NCBI GenBank assembly: GCA_023014485.1
Contig: JAJOZX010000872.1
Span: 296,001 to 360,000 of the forward strand
Direction: 5' to 3'
Origin: Bathynomus jamesi
Lineage: Eukaryota > Arthropoda > Malacostraca > Isopoda > Cirolanidae
Length of the DNA: 64,000 bases
Below the pieces are notes generated by a model, which ran no database searches, was not told where the DNA came from, and was given only the letters and a program-made list of their open reading frames with translations. This document shows positions 1 through 11,078 of this stretch, piece by piece. Every line of letters starts with the position of its first letter. The stretch's first letter is position 1. Made by a program: the position numbers and the translations under genes.

Positions 1-1
1 T

Positions 2-850
2 ACATCCAGGCTATACAAGACAATAAACGGCATTACCCACTCTAACAGCGGCATTCACACCTCACACGCGGCTATCTGTCGCAGCCAAAATAATATCCCA
101 ACATACACACAACAAGCTAACATTCTAGTTAATCACTACGCAAAGATAAGTCACTTAAACAGAGACAACAACCAGAAACATGCAGACAGACAAACAGCCA
201 GACACAAGAAAACCTACAGACTCGACACAACCATTACACCCTTCAATACAGACCAGACCACCAAGATCATCAAAAACATTAAGAATTCGAAAGCTACTGG
301 ATCAGACAACATATCTAACATACACCTTAAACACTTGGGCCCACAAGGAATACTAGCTCTCACAAATATCAGCACATATTCATACCAACACTGTATTATT
401 CCTGACATATGGAAACAAGGTAAAATTATTACACTACTCAAACCAAACAAAAATCCAACAGAACCAGCTTCCTATAGACCCATTACTTTATTATGCACAC
501 CTTCCAAAGTAACAGAAAGACTAATCTTACAAATCACCAACCCACACATTCCACTATCGCCTACTCAACATGGATTCAGACCTCACCACTCAACCACGAC
601 ATTACTCACTAACCTCACGCAGCACATCATGGATGGCATCAACTCCAGACGACCAGCTCAACGTACACTATTAGCAACAATAGACATTAGTAAAGCATTT
701 GACGCTATCCCACGCTTCCCTCTCATAAACAAAATACTCAACACAAACCTACACAATAACACCAAAAGGTGGCTGAGCAACTATCTTTCAGGAAGATACT
801 CACATGTCACATTTAATGGCGTCATCCAAAAACAAGCTTTTTCCGAACGG
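2..850 (+). pseudogene. Reverse transcriptase, N-terminal part (broken)
   Basis: Frame 2 is open from base 2. It reads a pre-RT linker, then KNSKATGSDNISNIHLKHLG (RT block 1-2 style), then PASYRPITLLCTPSKVTERL (fingers), then QHGFRPHHSTTTLL and ATIDISKAFDAIPR, which holds the first catalytic Asp. The similarity is lost after about 845, where the coding sense continues in the next frame. The upstream endonuclease would lie outside the window. No start codon is meaningful here because the 5' end is missing. Confidence 0.85.
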
Positions 851-1703
851 GGTCCCTCAAGGCTCTGTTCTCTCACCAACACTCTTCAACTTATACATGC
901 ATGACATTCCAACACCCATAGATAACAAGCTTACAGCATCATCATATGCAGATGACATCACTCTAACATCCACCCACAACAACATTGACACCGCTACAAA
1001 TAACCTACAAACATACATAAACAGTATACAAGACGGGCTCACACACAATAGACTCAAAGTAGCGCCCACAAAATCAACCATCACCTTGCTTACAAGCAAC
1101 ACAAAAGAATACCAGCTAATTCCACAGCTTACACTAAACAACATCAACATTCCACACACTCACAGGACCAAAATACTTGGGGTCACATACAACACATCAT
1201 TATCTTTTGCAAACCACATTCAGGATATTAAAAACAAATGTACGTCAAGACTTAACAGGCTTAGGGTACTAACAGGCACAAACTTTGGACACCAGCAGGA
1301 AACAACATCACTCATATACAAACAATATATTCGCTCAGTTATGGACTATGCTAGCCCATGCTGGGCACCCATTATCTCAAACACACACACAAACACCTTA
1401 CAGACAATACAAAACAACGCACTTCGTATCATTACAGGATGCACTCAAACAACACCAATAGAACACCTGCACACAGAAACAAAAATACTGAAAGTTAGGG
1501 AACATTTAGACATGAGGGGAACACAATTCATGGCAGCAGCGACAACTAACCCACAACACCCTTGCCACTACATGTACAATCACGCACCGACACCTCGCAC
1601 CATTAAGGTAACACCAGAGAGACATTATAACCAAATACTCCATTCCATACCACGCTCCACAGACATCACACAGTACAGAAAACACATACATACACACACC
1701 TAA
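804..1703 (+). pseudogene. Reverse transcriptase palm and thumb (second frame)
   Basis: This frame takes over from the preceding RT segment around 845-855. It carries GVPQGSVLSPTLFNLY (motif B) and SSYADDITL (catalytic YADD box). Then come the thumb-like segments LKVAPTKSTITLL, TKILGVTYNTSLSFANHI and YIRSVMDYASPCWAPII, typical of Jockey/I-group elements. The sense is lost again near 1695 in an ACACATACATACACAC slippage-prone run, and the TAA at 1701-1703 is an artefact of that shift. RT activity requires both halves in one frame, so this copy cannot encode it. Confidence 0.85.
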
Positions 1704-2068
1704 CCCACAAAGTACTGACACGACTCGGTCCGAATGCGGTCCTAGGTGCGAAGCCGCCACCCATTAACAGGTCAGAGATCAGCCTGAGCAGATCGGATCG
1801 AGTTAACTTAGCACGATTCCGATGTGGACATCACCCCAACTTACTAACATATAAATACAGACTAGACAACTCCATAGACGACACCTGCCACCTGTGCCAC
1901 GACACACCACAAACAATTGAACACATTATGACAGACTGTACCGCTCTAGCACAACAACGAACACAACACAACATCACTAGTGCGCTGAACCTCTGGTCCA
2001 CTCTGAAGAGGGCGATCGGTTACCTGCGTGCCGCCGGCTTGCTCGATCAGGGTGGGCTGATCGGCTAA
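1700..2068 (+). pseudogene. Retroelement C-terminal zinc-knuckle domain
   Basis: Frame 2 resumes near 1700 with VLTRLGPNAVLGAKPPP and continues to TAA at 2066-2068. The segment CHLCHDTPQTIEHIMTDC is a C-x2-C-x8-H-x4-C knuckle like those near the C-termini of I/R1/Jockey-group elements, where it is thought to bind nucleic acid. No ATG starts it, so it is the third piece of the same broken polyprotein. Confidence 0.8.
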
Positions 2069-2159
2069 ACAACAACAACAACAACAACGCTCAGGTCACA
2101 CTCATGCGGACCAGTGCGTTAACTCGTGGAGTTTTGTTACCAGCACCATCGGGAATCTA

Positions 2160-2330
2160 CGCTAGCGTCCATAGCTGAATGGGTAACACCGTTTTCCTAT
2201 AAACGAAAAGACACTGAGATCGGAGGTGGAGGTTCAAACTCCAATGATGCTGATAATACAGTAGTTGGTGTAGTGGGGTGCTTTATATGGTCTGAGCGCT
2301 GTGCCAGTTTATGGCCCTCCTGACTGACTA
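2160..2330 (+). repeat. tRNA-derived SINE, family C
   Basis: An A-box-like stretch (TAGCTGAATGGG near 2171-2182) is followed about 50 bp later by a B-box-like GGTTCAAACTCC (2231-2242). Related copies lie on the minus strand at 54128-54330 and 31962-32128, sharing the head and the tail word GAGCGCTGTG. The body does not fold as a functional tRNA. Confidence 0.65.
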
Positions 2331-3239
2331 TTTATCCGTGATTGAGCCCCCAACTCAAGTGTATTCATTTTGTTCATAAGGAAACTGTCACTCACTGAGC
2401 TACGGTTGCCGGCAGTTCTTAAAGTGAGAATAACTTAGTTTGGAAGAGCTTTTGATACCTATTATATAAAAGGATAATTATTATGCCTTAATTTAAGGAA
2501 ACTCGCCTTTATATACGACTTAACTTAGTATGGCTGTTAAGCAATATGCATATTCATAAAATGCATATGTATAAAATTAAACTATTTAAAATACAGCTAT
2601 CGGCTGTACTTCCGCGAGTGCCAACAACGCTCGTGATTAAGTTAATAGAGGGCTAATTATGCCATGATATGTCTCTTTGATATGTCTCTAGTAAGGCATA
2701 AGAAATATTATCAATGATGTGGCTGAAAGCCAGAATATAACTTTTAACGCTTAGACTCACTGAGATATTATAAATGTAATTTAGATTCTACAATTAATTC
2801 TATTTTTCCATTGAAAACTATAATATATAATTTTAACAGATGTAATTAGGAAGTGGAATATAAAGAATTTAAAATGCTTTCTTCAGCTAATAATAAACGA
2901 GACTTTTTAATCCTAGAATCAATGAATTATAAGGAAAAAGAAACCAAACTTGAATACTGCTAAAACTCGTATTCCTTTAGAAAAATAAACAAACTAAATA
3001 TCAGAAAGTAATGTTTTCTTAACTTTTAAAGCTTCACTATTTTATATAATTTTTTTATCTGTTTCTAATACGAATTATAACTCAATTTATAAAATGATTT
3101 TCGTCTTGAATGGTTCAAGGTTCGGAACGTTAACTCGTAAATACGGTAAATATTTTCAGATGAAATAATGGAAGCTTCATGGATCATGTTTTTATTTAAA
3201 ATTAAAATTAAAGTTCATTAGAAACGACCCGATTAACAG
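2331..3239. other. AT-rich DNA without recognisable feature
   Basis: I see no ORF with family similarity, no TIR pair and no long microsatellite in this stretch. Confidence 0.6.
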
Positions 3240-4110
3240 TGTGACGGTAGTTGCTCACACGTAGGTTAGACTCGTGGCCCTGCCTCTGGAGGTAGCTTGG
3301 TGAAAGGGAGCATTGCTTTCTTGATCCTTCCATCTCGTATAACCAGACACACCCAGCTCATCTGGGAATGTTCTTAGTCAGGAGTCTAGTCTTCTTTTGA
3401 AGACGTCCACATGAACACCAGTTGTATTTCTTTTTAACTTTTTTAACTGGTTAAATAGTTTTAGTCCCCTTCCGACAAAGCTATGTTCCTTCAGCAGTGA
3501 GGATGTTCTTTGTCTAGCCGTTAGTTTGAAAATACTACACATTCTGTATTTCCTTTTTTCCAATGTTGTTTGGATGGTTATAGGGTTCAGTCTTAGATAG
3601 ATAATAGTTATTCTATTATTTTCCAGGCGTATATTATGGTGTACCACTCTCCTCTTTCCAGTGATTAAATGCACGTAGTCTTTCCCAGTAATTCAGATCT
3701 TTGCAGCCATTGGTCTTGGTTGTGAAATTTCTTCGACTTTCTTCTATCTGATTATTTTGTCTGTTTTTATTTTTTATATGGGGACGTTAAGACTGAGCAA
3801 TATTCCAGTTTTGATATGATCACTGTTCTCAGCGAGAGAAACGTCATATTCTCGTCCCTTCTTTTAAAGGTTCTCATTATCTCCCCCGCTATTACTTTTG
3901 CTTTGTTTATCGCTATCTTCTTTTATGTCTCAAATTTCGCATCGTCGGTCATTAGAACTCCAAAATAGTTTGGTCTTGAATTTCTCTTAATTTCCTGTCC
4001 ATATGGACAGCTTTTATTGTCTCATTTCTTCCATATCTTAAGAGCTGAAAATTTTTCGGTGTTAAATTTTGTTGTTTTCTGATCAATTCTATAGTTTATG
4101 TTCGTTTGTA
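3240..4110 (-). pseudogene. CR1-like RT, C-terminal remnant
   Basis: On the minus strand, pieces in several frames read as the end of a CR1-like polyprotein. FNTEKFSALK is followed by GVLMTDDAKFE, then by a region ending LRTVIISKLEYCSVL, then VHVDVFKRRLDS, and finally a tail near 3300-3380 reading PDELGVSGYTRWKD. The same block order is seen in the minus-strand element at 54.5-58.7 kb. There are several stops and shifts, so it is an old dead copy truncated at its 5' end. Confidence 0.7.
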
Positions 4111-4125
4111 AGGATTTTATATTAA

Positions 4126-4200
4126 CATAGTTTACAATTTTCCAGCTAATTTTATATCATCATAGTTTACAATTTTCCAGCTAATTTTATATCATCATAG
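4126..4200. repeat. Two-copy 35-bp direct tandem repeat
   Basis: A 35-bp unit beginning CATAGTTTACAATTTTCC at 4126 is repeated exactly at 4161, and its first five bases recur at 4196. Confidence 0.8.
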
Positions 4201-4261
4201 GATGTTATTGTACTACTGTACACACACACAAAAAATTTTTTTTTTGTATATATACAGTATA

Positions 4262-4445
4262 TATATAGGATGAATTTCACACTTAAACACGTGAAATGAA
4301 TGAATGATACAAATCCACGACGAAAAAAAAAATTATTCCAAGGCCTTTCGTGTATTCAGCAATACACCTTGCCAGGGAATGACGAGATGTATTGCTGAAT
4401 ATACGAAAGGCCTTGGAATAATTTTTATTTTTCCTTGTTGGTTTG

Positions 4446-4452
<7 letters not shown>
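4262..4452. mobile_element. Penelope-terminal palindrome (degraded hammerhead pair)
   Basis: The two arms (about 4330-4377 and 4385-4432) are inverted copies of the sequence found at the ends of the Penelope-like pair at 40.6-42.8 kb, containing ATTCCAAGGCCTTTCGTGTA. A mini-hairpin TTTCAC..CACGTGAAA sits only on the left. Both arms resemble hammerhead ribozymes, but the cores are damaged: the minus arm reads CTGGCAA and the plus arm lacks the leading CT of CTGACGA. Confidence 0.7.
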
Positions 4453-4482
<30 letters not shown>

Positions 4483-5040
4483 CACACACTCGTATGTGCG
4501 TGTGATGCGAAGTTTTTTGGATGGATCTTTTTTAAGGGGAGGGGAAACCATCAACAGCTCAAAAACCTTTTTTCTTACGTTGTTCGAAAGTAACTTAATT
4601 AAAATATAACCGTAAAAGTGATCAAATAATGCTGAAACCTTCTTTCGCAAAAAATTAGAATCCTATTCAGTCTTGTCGTCGAATATTAAGGGTAATTTAT
4701 TATAATTAATTTTTAATATACATTATGAAGACCTCTAAAACTATACTCAGATGCGATTTAATTAAATTCCTTATAAAATATTAACCTCAAAGGGATCAAA
4801 TAATGCAGAAAACCAACTTTGTCTTTATCCTACGACCATATTAACTCGAGTTGATGATAATTGAGAGCAATTTATTTGGTTAATTTAAGACATTAATTAC
4901 ATATCAATAAATTACATGTCAATAAATAGTTTAGGACTGTATCATGGTAGGGTTGAAATGTTCAATATAGCAGACTTACTCTTCCTCATTCCTCCAAATA
5001 CTATTAAAAATGTACGAGGAAGTTGAAAATATTAGATATC
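4453..5040. other. (AT)n then AT-rich DNA, no gene seen
   Basis: An AT repeat to about 4478 is followed by DNA without recognisable coding or TIR structure. The overlapping short ORFs on both strands here run through the microsatellite and the adjacent palindrome. Confidence 0.6.
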
Positions 5041-5048
5041 CTTTAACC

Positions 5049-5240
5049 CAGTGGTTCTTAACCTTTTTACTACCATGCCCCCTCTAGGAATTGGTCCTTC
5101 CCTCCACGCCCCCCTTCAATCAAAATAACATTCTCAATAACTTCTCAATATTAGCCCATGCTCTCGTTAAGAGAATAACAAATACAATTAGAGAAATTCC
5201 TGTTTCTAGGGGGGCGCGCCCCCCCGGTTAAGAACCACTG
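5049..5240. mobile_element. hAT-type MITE with 8-bp target duplication
   Basis: The termini CAGTGGTTCTTAACC (5049) and GGTTAAGAACCACTG (to 5240) are perfect inverted repeats of the hAT style. They are flanked by identical 8-bp duplications CTTTAACC at 5041-5048 and 5241-5248. The interior is 160 bp with no ORF. Confidence 0.85.
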
Positions 5241-5246
5241 CTTTAA

Positions 5247-5335
5247 CCCTTTAAGCCCTGAATTTTTTTGTAGGGTTAAGTTATGAATGCGTGTATTTGA
5301 AACGTTAGCAATTTGTACCTTTCGCCCTTAAAGGG
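5247..5335. mobile_element. Very short piggyBac-like MITE
   Basis: An 89-bp segment with CCCTTTAAG and CTTAAAGGG ends is flanked on both sides by TTAA (5243-5246 and 5336-5339), the piggyBac target signature. Its left TTAA overlaps the target duplication of the neighbouring hAT MITE. Confidence 0.6.
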
Positions 5336-5342
5336 TTAAGGC

Positions 5343-5560
5343 AGGGGTCACCAATAGGTGGACCGCGGTCCGGTTCCAGACCGACGGAAGTAAACCCATA
5401 CTCTGATTTTGTGGATAGCGGACCTTGGTAGCCATAGAAACTGTTACAGCGTTTGCGCCAAAATGTGTTCGTTTTCCATTGTTTCGTCTGTACCAAGCCG
5501 TACTGCGAGTTCTACCAACCCAACCCAACCCAACCCAACCCAACCCAACCTTTATTAATA
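5343..5560. repeat. hAT-like terminus plus (CCCAA)n minisatellite
   Basis: CAGGGGTCACCAA at 5343 followed by GGTGGACCGCGGTCCGG resembles the start of many hAT transposons; no matching right end was found. At about 5516-5551 the pentamer AACCC is repeated about seven times. A similar CAGGGGTCACCAA start occurs near 17855. Confidence 0.5.
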
Positions 5561-6317
5561 TATTAGTAAAAAGATATCTTCTTCATTTGGCCCAAATAAA
5601 ACTATATAAAACGCGCACATTTTGGCTAATACAAAACATTTCGGTGCAAACACTGTAGCCTGGCGACATCTGCTCTAGGGCGTAGGCTTAATTAATATTA
5701 ATTAATATAAAATCGTTTATAATTTTTACATGGATGTTGAAGTTTTCTTTGTTTTTATAACATTTAACAGTATTTCTGTTGGGTACTTGCTTATCTATAT
5801 TTTTAATTTGAAATATAAAAGCTGGAAAAAGTTATTAGGCCTAAATACTGTAGCCTGTAGGTCTACGTCAAAACAAAAGAAAATCTATTTTTACGTATTT
5901 GAACAGTATATACATAATATTTGTTGTTAGAACACACAAAAATAGTTTATTAAAACTACGTATATATTTTTAATTTTATATATATCAGTAAGGCGTCCGT
6001 TGCATTTTATAGTGGATGTAAAAAATTTCAGGACCACTTAACCTAATTATGTTTGGTGCTTTTTTAAAATAGGAAAGTATTTCAGAATATTTTCCTCTAT
6101 ATTTGGACACAATGCAATCTGTATCGCTTTACATTTAGTACTTTAGGACTACTTTAATTAATATTTTGTTTTTGTCTAATTGTACTATTGGTACCTAAAT
6201 TACTGTCGTTCAAAAAAGTTGCGTGTTTTAAAACTGCACGTTTCTTACGACAAGGAACATGGAGTTTTACGAGTTCTTTTTGAATTGATTCTACAGTTTC
6301 GGAAAAAAAGTTCCCTT
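5561..6317. other. AT-rich DNA, no gene seen
   Basis: Only short non-homologous ORFs; nothing recognised. Confidence 0.55.
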
Positions 6318-6767
6318 AGACTGGGGGTTCCCAACCGTTTCAGGTTTACGTACTACCCATATTTGGCCACCATACTTTCCTTAGTACCACCATTAAGGAA
6401 AGGCGATAGTACCACTTAACTAAATCCTTTGGGAGGAGACTGTGGCATTTAATCTTGAATTTTCAACCTAATCTAAAAAGTTACATTTATTTAAGGATAT
6501 TCATCGACTATTGAATCAAAATTTTTACTTTGGCTTTGCACTTTATCGTAAAATAAGTTGAAATGTAGCCGGACGGTATATTGAATAGCACGCAAACTGA
6601 CGTCAGGAAAGTTGAAAGTTATTCATCAACATCTAATATTACTTTTGAAATATTATCATGAAAGTAATGATGAATTAGAGTGCCGCGTATTTCTAACTTT
6701 CTTTATCACCTAAAAGAACTCCGCGTACCATCTGCCGTACGTGTATCACAGGTTGAGAATCGCTGCC
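6318..6767. mobile_element. Decayed hAT-like MITE
   Basis: The left end GACTGGGGGTTCCCAACC and the right end GGTTGAGAATCGCTGC are imperfect inverted repeats in the style of hAT ends. The interior has no conserved ORF. No clean target duplication is visible, so the boundaries are approximate. Confidence 0.45.
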
Positions 6768-6843
6768 CAAGAAACGAAAGCACAAAAAAAAAAAATTTAC
6801 AAAACAAAACTGATTATATTATTTAATTCATACTATATATATA

Positions 6844-7038
6844 TCATCCTTCCACACAATAAAAAGAAAGTGGTTGGTAGATAAATGGGTACCCTAGGTG
6901 GCCTAGTGGTTAAGACGCTGGGCTGCTGATGGGGCGTGGTTCGGATTCCACGTTAAACTGTAGGTCTAAGGTGGAGTGAAAAGCTTGACCTTCGTCAGAA
7001 TGAACAATTCGGGCGGAAGCTAACCAAAGGTTATATAT
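6844..7038 (+). repeat. Dimeric tRNA-like SINE (family A), second half only
   Basis: This copy matches the second tRNA-like unit of the complete copies at 33204-33494 and 36330-36623. It has an A-box-like GGCCTAGTGGTTAAG and a B-box-like GGTTCGGATTCCA, followed by the shared tail with AAGCTTGACCTTCGT. A related tail follows at about 7045-7115. Confidence 0.75.
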
Positions 7039-7140
7039 GGAGAGGAGAGGGCGACAAGCTTGACCTACGTGAAATGAGGAATTATCGCACGGAACATATG
7101 AAAGGTGTATATACTATATATATACACACACGGCCTACAT

Positions 7141-7315
7141 GAAAATTATTTCACGAAAGTAACACGTGAATAATATTTATGATGAAAATAACCACGAAGG
7201 AAAAAGGAAATACAAATGGTGCTCAAGCGCTTTCATTAGACGGATGGCATTAGACGAAAGCGCTTGAGCACCATTTTGTGTTTCCTTTTTCCTTCGTGGT
7301 TATTTTCATCATATA
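7141..7315. mobile_element. Penelope-type palindrome, family B, ribozyme core deleted
   Basis: Arms of about 55-60 bp (7180-7243 and 7255-7312) are inverted copies ending in ATGATGAAAATAACCACGAAGG. They contain the 3' half of a hammerhead (GACGAAAGCGCTTGAGCACC), but the CTGAGGA core present in the 23.9-24.0 kb copy is missing at the centre. A TTTCAC..CACGTGAA mini-hairpin precedes it. Confidence 0.7.
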
Positions 7316-8125
7316 TAATTTTGTTGTTTCATTAATTTTTCGATTATCTTGAATACAAAGTTTAGCAAAACTCGTTAAAAAAATGTAAATCACGAATATT
7401 TGCATTATAAACGACCCAAAACAGCAGAGAAAAAGCTATTATAAACGCACCAAATAAAATATTTAAGGTAACTTGCTTAAGCTTCCATTACAAGACCTTA
7501 AATGAAGAAACGGGCGCATGTTTGGAGTGGGCAAATGTGCGAGTCCTCCAAATCGTGGAATCGAGCATGTATTTGTAGTTTGGAAAAAAGTTCGCCTAAA
7601 AACTAAAAAAAAAATTACAACCGAGTAATGACACTTTTGTTTGACATTTTATTACTGTCACTAAAGAGAATAAAATATATATAAAAAAAGTATTACCAAT
7701 TGGGATTTTCTCTTTCGGCGAACTTTTTGCTGAAAATGTATTCTATAAAAGTTGAAAGAATCTCGTTTGAAAATGCAATCGTGCTTATCGGGAAGAGACC
7801 TTTAATTTATCTCTATGACCGGAGGTAATTCGGTTGAGGCTCGCCATTTGCTCCAATTCTTATTATACCTTCGAGAAGAGGACTCTTTGGAGCGTTGTAA
7901 GCTGTAGGGTATCAGACACTATAAAGGGTTTATTTCCTGGTCCCCGTGAGGATTGCTGTTATATCGTTGTTATGAGGGAAGCAAACTCGTTAAATTAAGG
8001 CGGACAGGAAAACGAACAACGATTTGGGAGGTAATCCGTCTGTCCGGGATTAACAAAATAGTTAATGTGAAAACCACATTCTGGACAAATTTATGGCCAG
8101 GAAATAATTAAATAAAAAAAAATAC

Positions 8126-8156
<31 letters not shown>

Positions 8157-9321
8157 ATATATATATATTATATAAATAATAAATAAATAAATAACACTTA
8201 AAATGTACGACTGTAATCGTCCATTTCTAATATTAAGAATAAGAATTTATACAATTTATATAAGACATATGACACGTTTTGATTCTACAAAATATAAAAG
8301 AAAATGAACCTGTTTTAGTAACAAGTTACGTTTGCTCCGTTCACAAAGACATTTCAAAGTTAAGAATCTTATTAAGTAAATAAATTCATAAAGGGATAGG
8401 TAATTACGATGTTAATTTATACGTTAATTAACACAGCATGTTTTGATATACAAGAGAGAAAAATTATTTGTTAAATAGCAAAGCATTTAAACGAAAACAT
8501 TTTTTATAATAAAATTAATTAATCTAGTTGATCTTAGCGTACGTATTTTGCTGACTTTCGTTTGATGTTAAGAAATTATATTGTGGTTCATACAATTCTA
8601 TCCTGACGATGGAATAGACTTCGTTCTTTGCAATCCTGTAACGAGGCGAATCTGCAAATTTTTAAACATGTCAGCGCGGATGACAGAATCCGTACAAGAA
8701 TCGTTGATATCGGGGGCTTTGTATAAATAGTAAAATAATTATATTTTACCGGATCGTGACTTCTGGACCACCCTCTATTTACTAACACACACACACTACT
8801 AAATAGTGTAGTGTGAATTCAGGTAAGAACAAATAACATTGGGAACTCTTACTTCCCCCCACGGAAAATGGGGAGGGATGAAGTATCGAGAGAGTTAACT
8901 GAGCCCGGGCAATCACAGAGTAGATAAACGACTCATACATTCCCAGGGTAAGTTCAAATTGCAACTAAATCAGCCACGGGAATTTTCCAGTGAATTAAAG
9001 TTTTTAAAAATGGAGTTAGGTTAAACGTACAATTTTGCATGGTTAGTTCCGAGTTTAACATTTTACATAATGTAATGACATTTGACATTTAATTCTTCGT
9101 AATTGTTTTACTTAAAAAAAAAAAAGTCATTGAAAATAATGATCGTTAGCCTTAATGAGTAATTAATTAGAAAGAAAATTAATTTCGTGAAACCCAAAGC
9201 AAAAATTCGTCTGAAATTGAAACAAATTCTTTGGCGATAAATTTTTTAGTTTTATTTTCTAATTTTATTCATTCATTCATTTATTTATTTAATTATTATT
9301 AATGCTTCAGCAAATCAGTTT

Positions 9322-9361
<40 letters not shown>

Positions 9362-9853
9362 CATATGGGATGGCACTTTACTAGCGGAAAAATTTGCCCT
9401 AAAAAATTTTACTGTGCCCTGATTTCCGCATGAGCACTATGTGTAGCAAAAAATAACACATAGGTTAGAGTATGAGTAACAAATATTAAAGCCTTTAGAT
9501 ATAAAAAACATTACAATTCACAAAAATGAGATAAAATTTTGCTACAACATTTCTAAATGATAAGCAAACCTACGGCATTGTAGTTGATATAGAATTCAGT
9601 AAGTCCTCCTCAACTTACGTTTTATTTATTAACTGCAAGTATTGTAGGAAGTAATTAATTTACCTCAAGAAGTTAAAAAAAACAAAAAGGAATGTCAGGA
9701 AAAATCTGCCCTAAAAATTTCAGTATTTGCCCTGAAAATGCTCAATTCCCTAGTCTGGGTATATTCCTATTTCCTCTTATTACAGTCTTATCCTTGTTAG
9801 GTCAGGTCAGTTTGTTATTCTCAAAACGAGAAGGTTTCCACTTGGAACCCGAC

Positions 9854-9899
<46 letters not shown>

Positions 9900-10616
9900 A
9901 CGCATCTCTGCATTAGCGAGGTACCGATTTTTTTTAAATTTATATATCTAAAAAATTAATTTACCAAACCTAATTTCACCTAACCTGACGTTAATGCCAT
10001 CAAGCTGAGAAGGGCGTAATAAGTGTTTCAAACGCAACTGAGGGCTCGAAGGGTGGTTCCTGTTAAGACATTAAATAGTGAGGTACTCCCTAACCTAATC
10101 AGGACTAACATTTTCTCCGACAGTAGAAATATTTCTAGATATTTTATATAACAAAAATTTTTTGTTTCGAGATGCCAAAAAAAGTTATCCCACGACATCT
10201 GTGAATTATCACACACAACCCCGTTTATGCCCAGTCGCTTATGGACACAAACACGCGCGCGCAAACGTGAATTTAATTGGTAGATTGTGAATTTGGTTCG
10301 TTCTCATCTTTCAATTATAATTAACGAGCAATCGTTAACGTATTTCTCCTTTCAGTTCGTTTAAGATTTCTCCATTATCAGATAGAGGGAAATACCGATT
10401 ATTATTCCACTTTCCACCATTTAACACAACTGCGTATACATATATTTATTTATTTATTTATTACGTGGATGTAGGTAGGGAGAGTTATTCATCTTTGTCC
10501 TATTATTTATTGTCTTTTAAGAATATCATATACACGCTGGAAAATTAAACAGTTATCGGATCATACGTTTCTTTATAAGTGCTGAAGTAGTTGCTGTGAT
10601 TAAGACGAAACGTTGG

Positions 10617-10669
<53 letters not shown>

Positions 10670-11078
10670 TAGAATAGCCGCCTCACCTTGCGCAGCAAAA
10701 TCATTCCCCGAAACAACCTAAGTGGGGAAAAACTGGAAGCGATGGGTGTTAACCTTCACTAGTTCTCCCATAATGTGTATACTAAATCTGCTACTAAATC
10801 TGGTGCAGATTACCTTGGCCGTTTAGGCGTGTGTAAACGAACATACATACATACATCATCATCATCATCCCCTCATTATATAAATAAGTTACATATAGCC
10901 ATTTCCTGTCATTGCACTAAATATTAAGTATGTTGCACGAGAGAGAAGTACGATTAGTATACAGTCATTGCATGGTTGAATTAACAAACATTTTGATTGT
11001 GGTCTAATAAGAGACGATGCGACTTCATTATTTTAACGAAATACTTCTCTTTGCTTCTATACTACAAATGGGAAATAC
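7316..11078. other. AT-rich intergenic DNA with microsatellites
   Basis: No gene or complete element was recognised. Microsatellites include (AT)n near 8125-8168, 9327-9358 and 10618-10660, and (CA)n at 9856-9897. The short ORFs here show no domain or family similarity. Confidence 0.55.

Larger units (their letters stand above)
1..2089 (+). mobile_element. Jockey/I-like non-LTR retrotransposon, 5' part off the window
   Basis: Coding sequence is open from the window edge and contains RT and a C-terminal CCHC knuckle. It ends in TAA at 2066-2068, followed at once by a (CAA)n tail to about 2089, the layout of a TPRT retroelement. At least two frameshifts (about 845 and about 1695) make this copy dead. 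A 263-bp 5'-truncated relative of its last part (matching 1811 onward) is inserted on the minus strand at 55537-55799, which confirms the 3' end. The clade is uncertain. Confidence 0.85.

Noticed and set aside
857..1159. Minus-strand ORFs over the Jockey-like element
   Set aside because: Antisense shadows of the RT frames.
5516..5551. (CCCAA)n as telomeric DNA
   Set aside because: The pentamer is not the arthropod TTAGG repeat and the run is short.
10577..10622. Third hammerhead family (GACGAAACGTTGGATTATA)
   Set aside because: The GAAA and palindromic ACGT stem III are suggestive, but the core reads CTGAAGT and no stem I partner is found.
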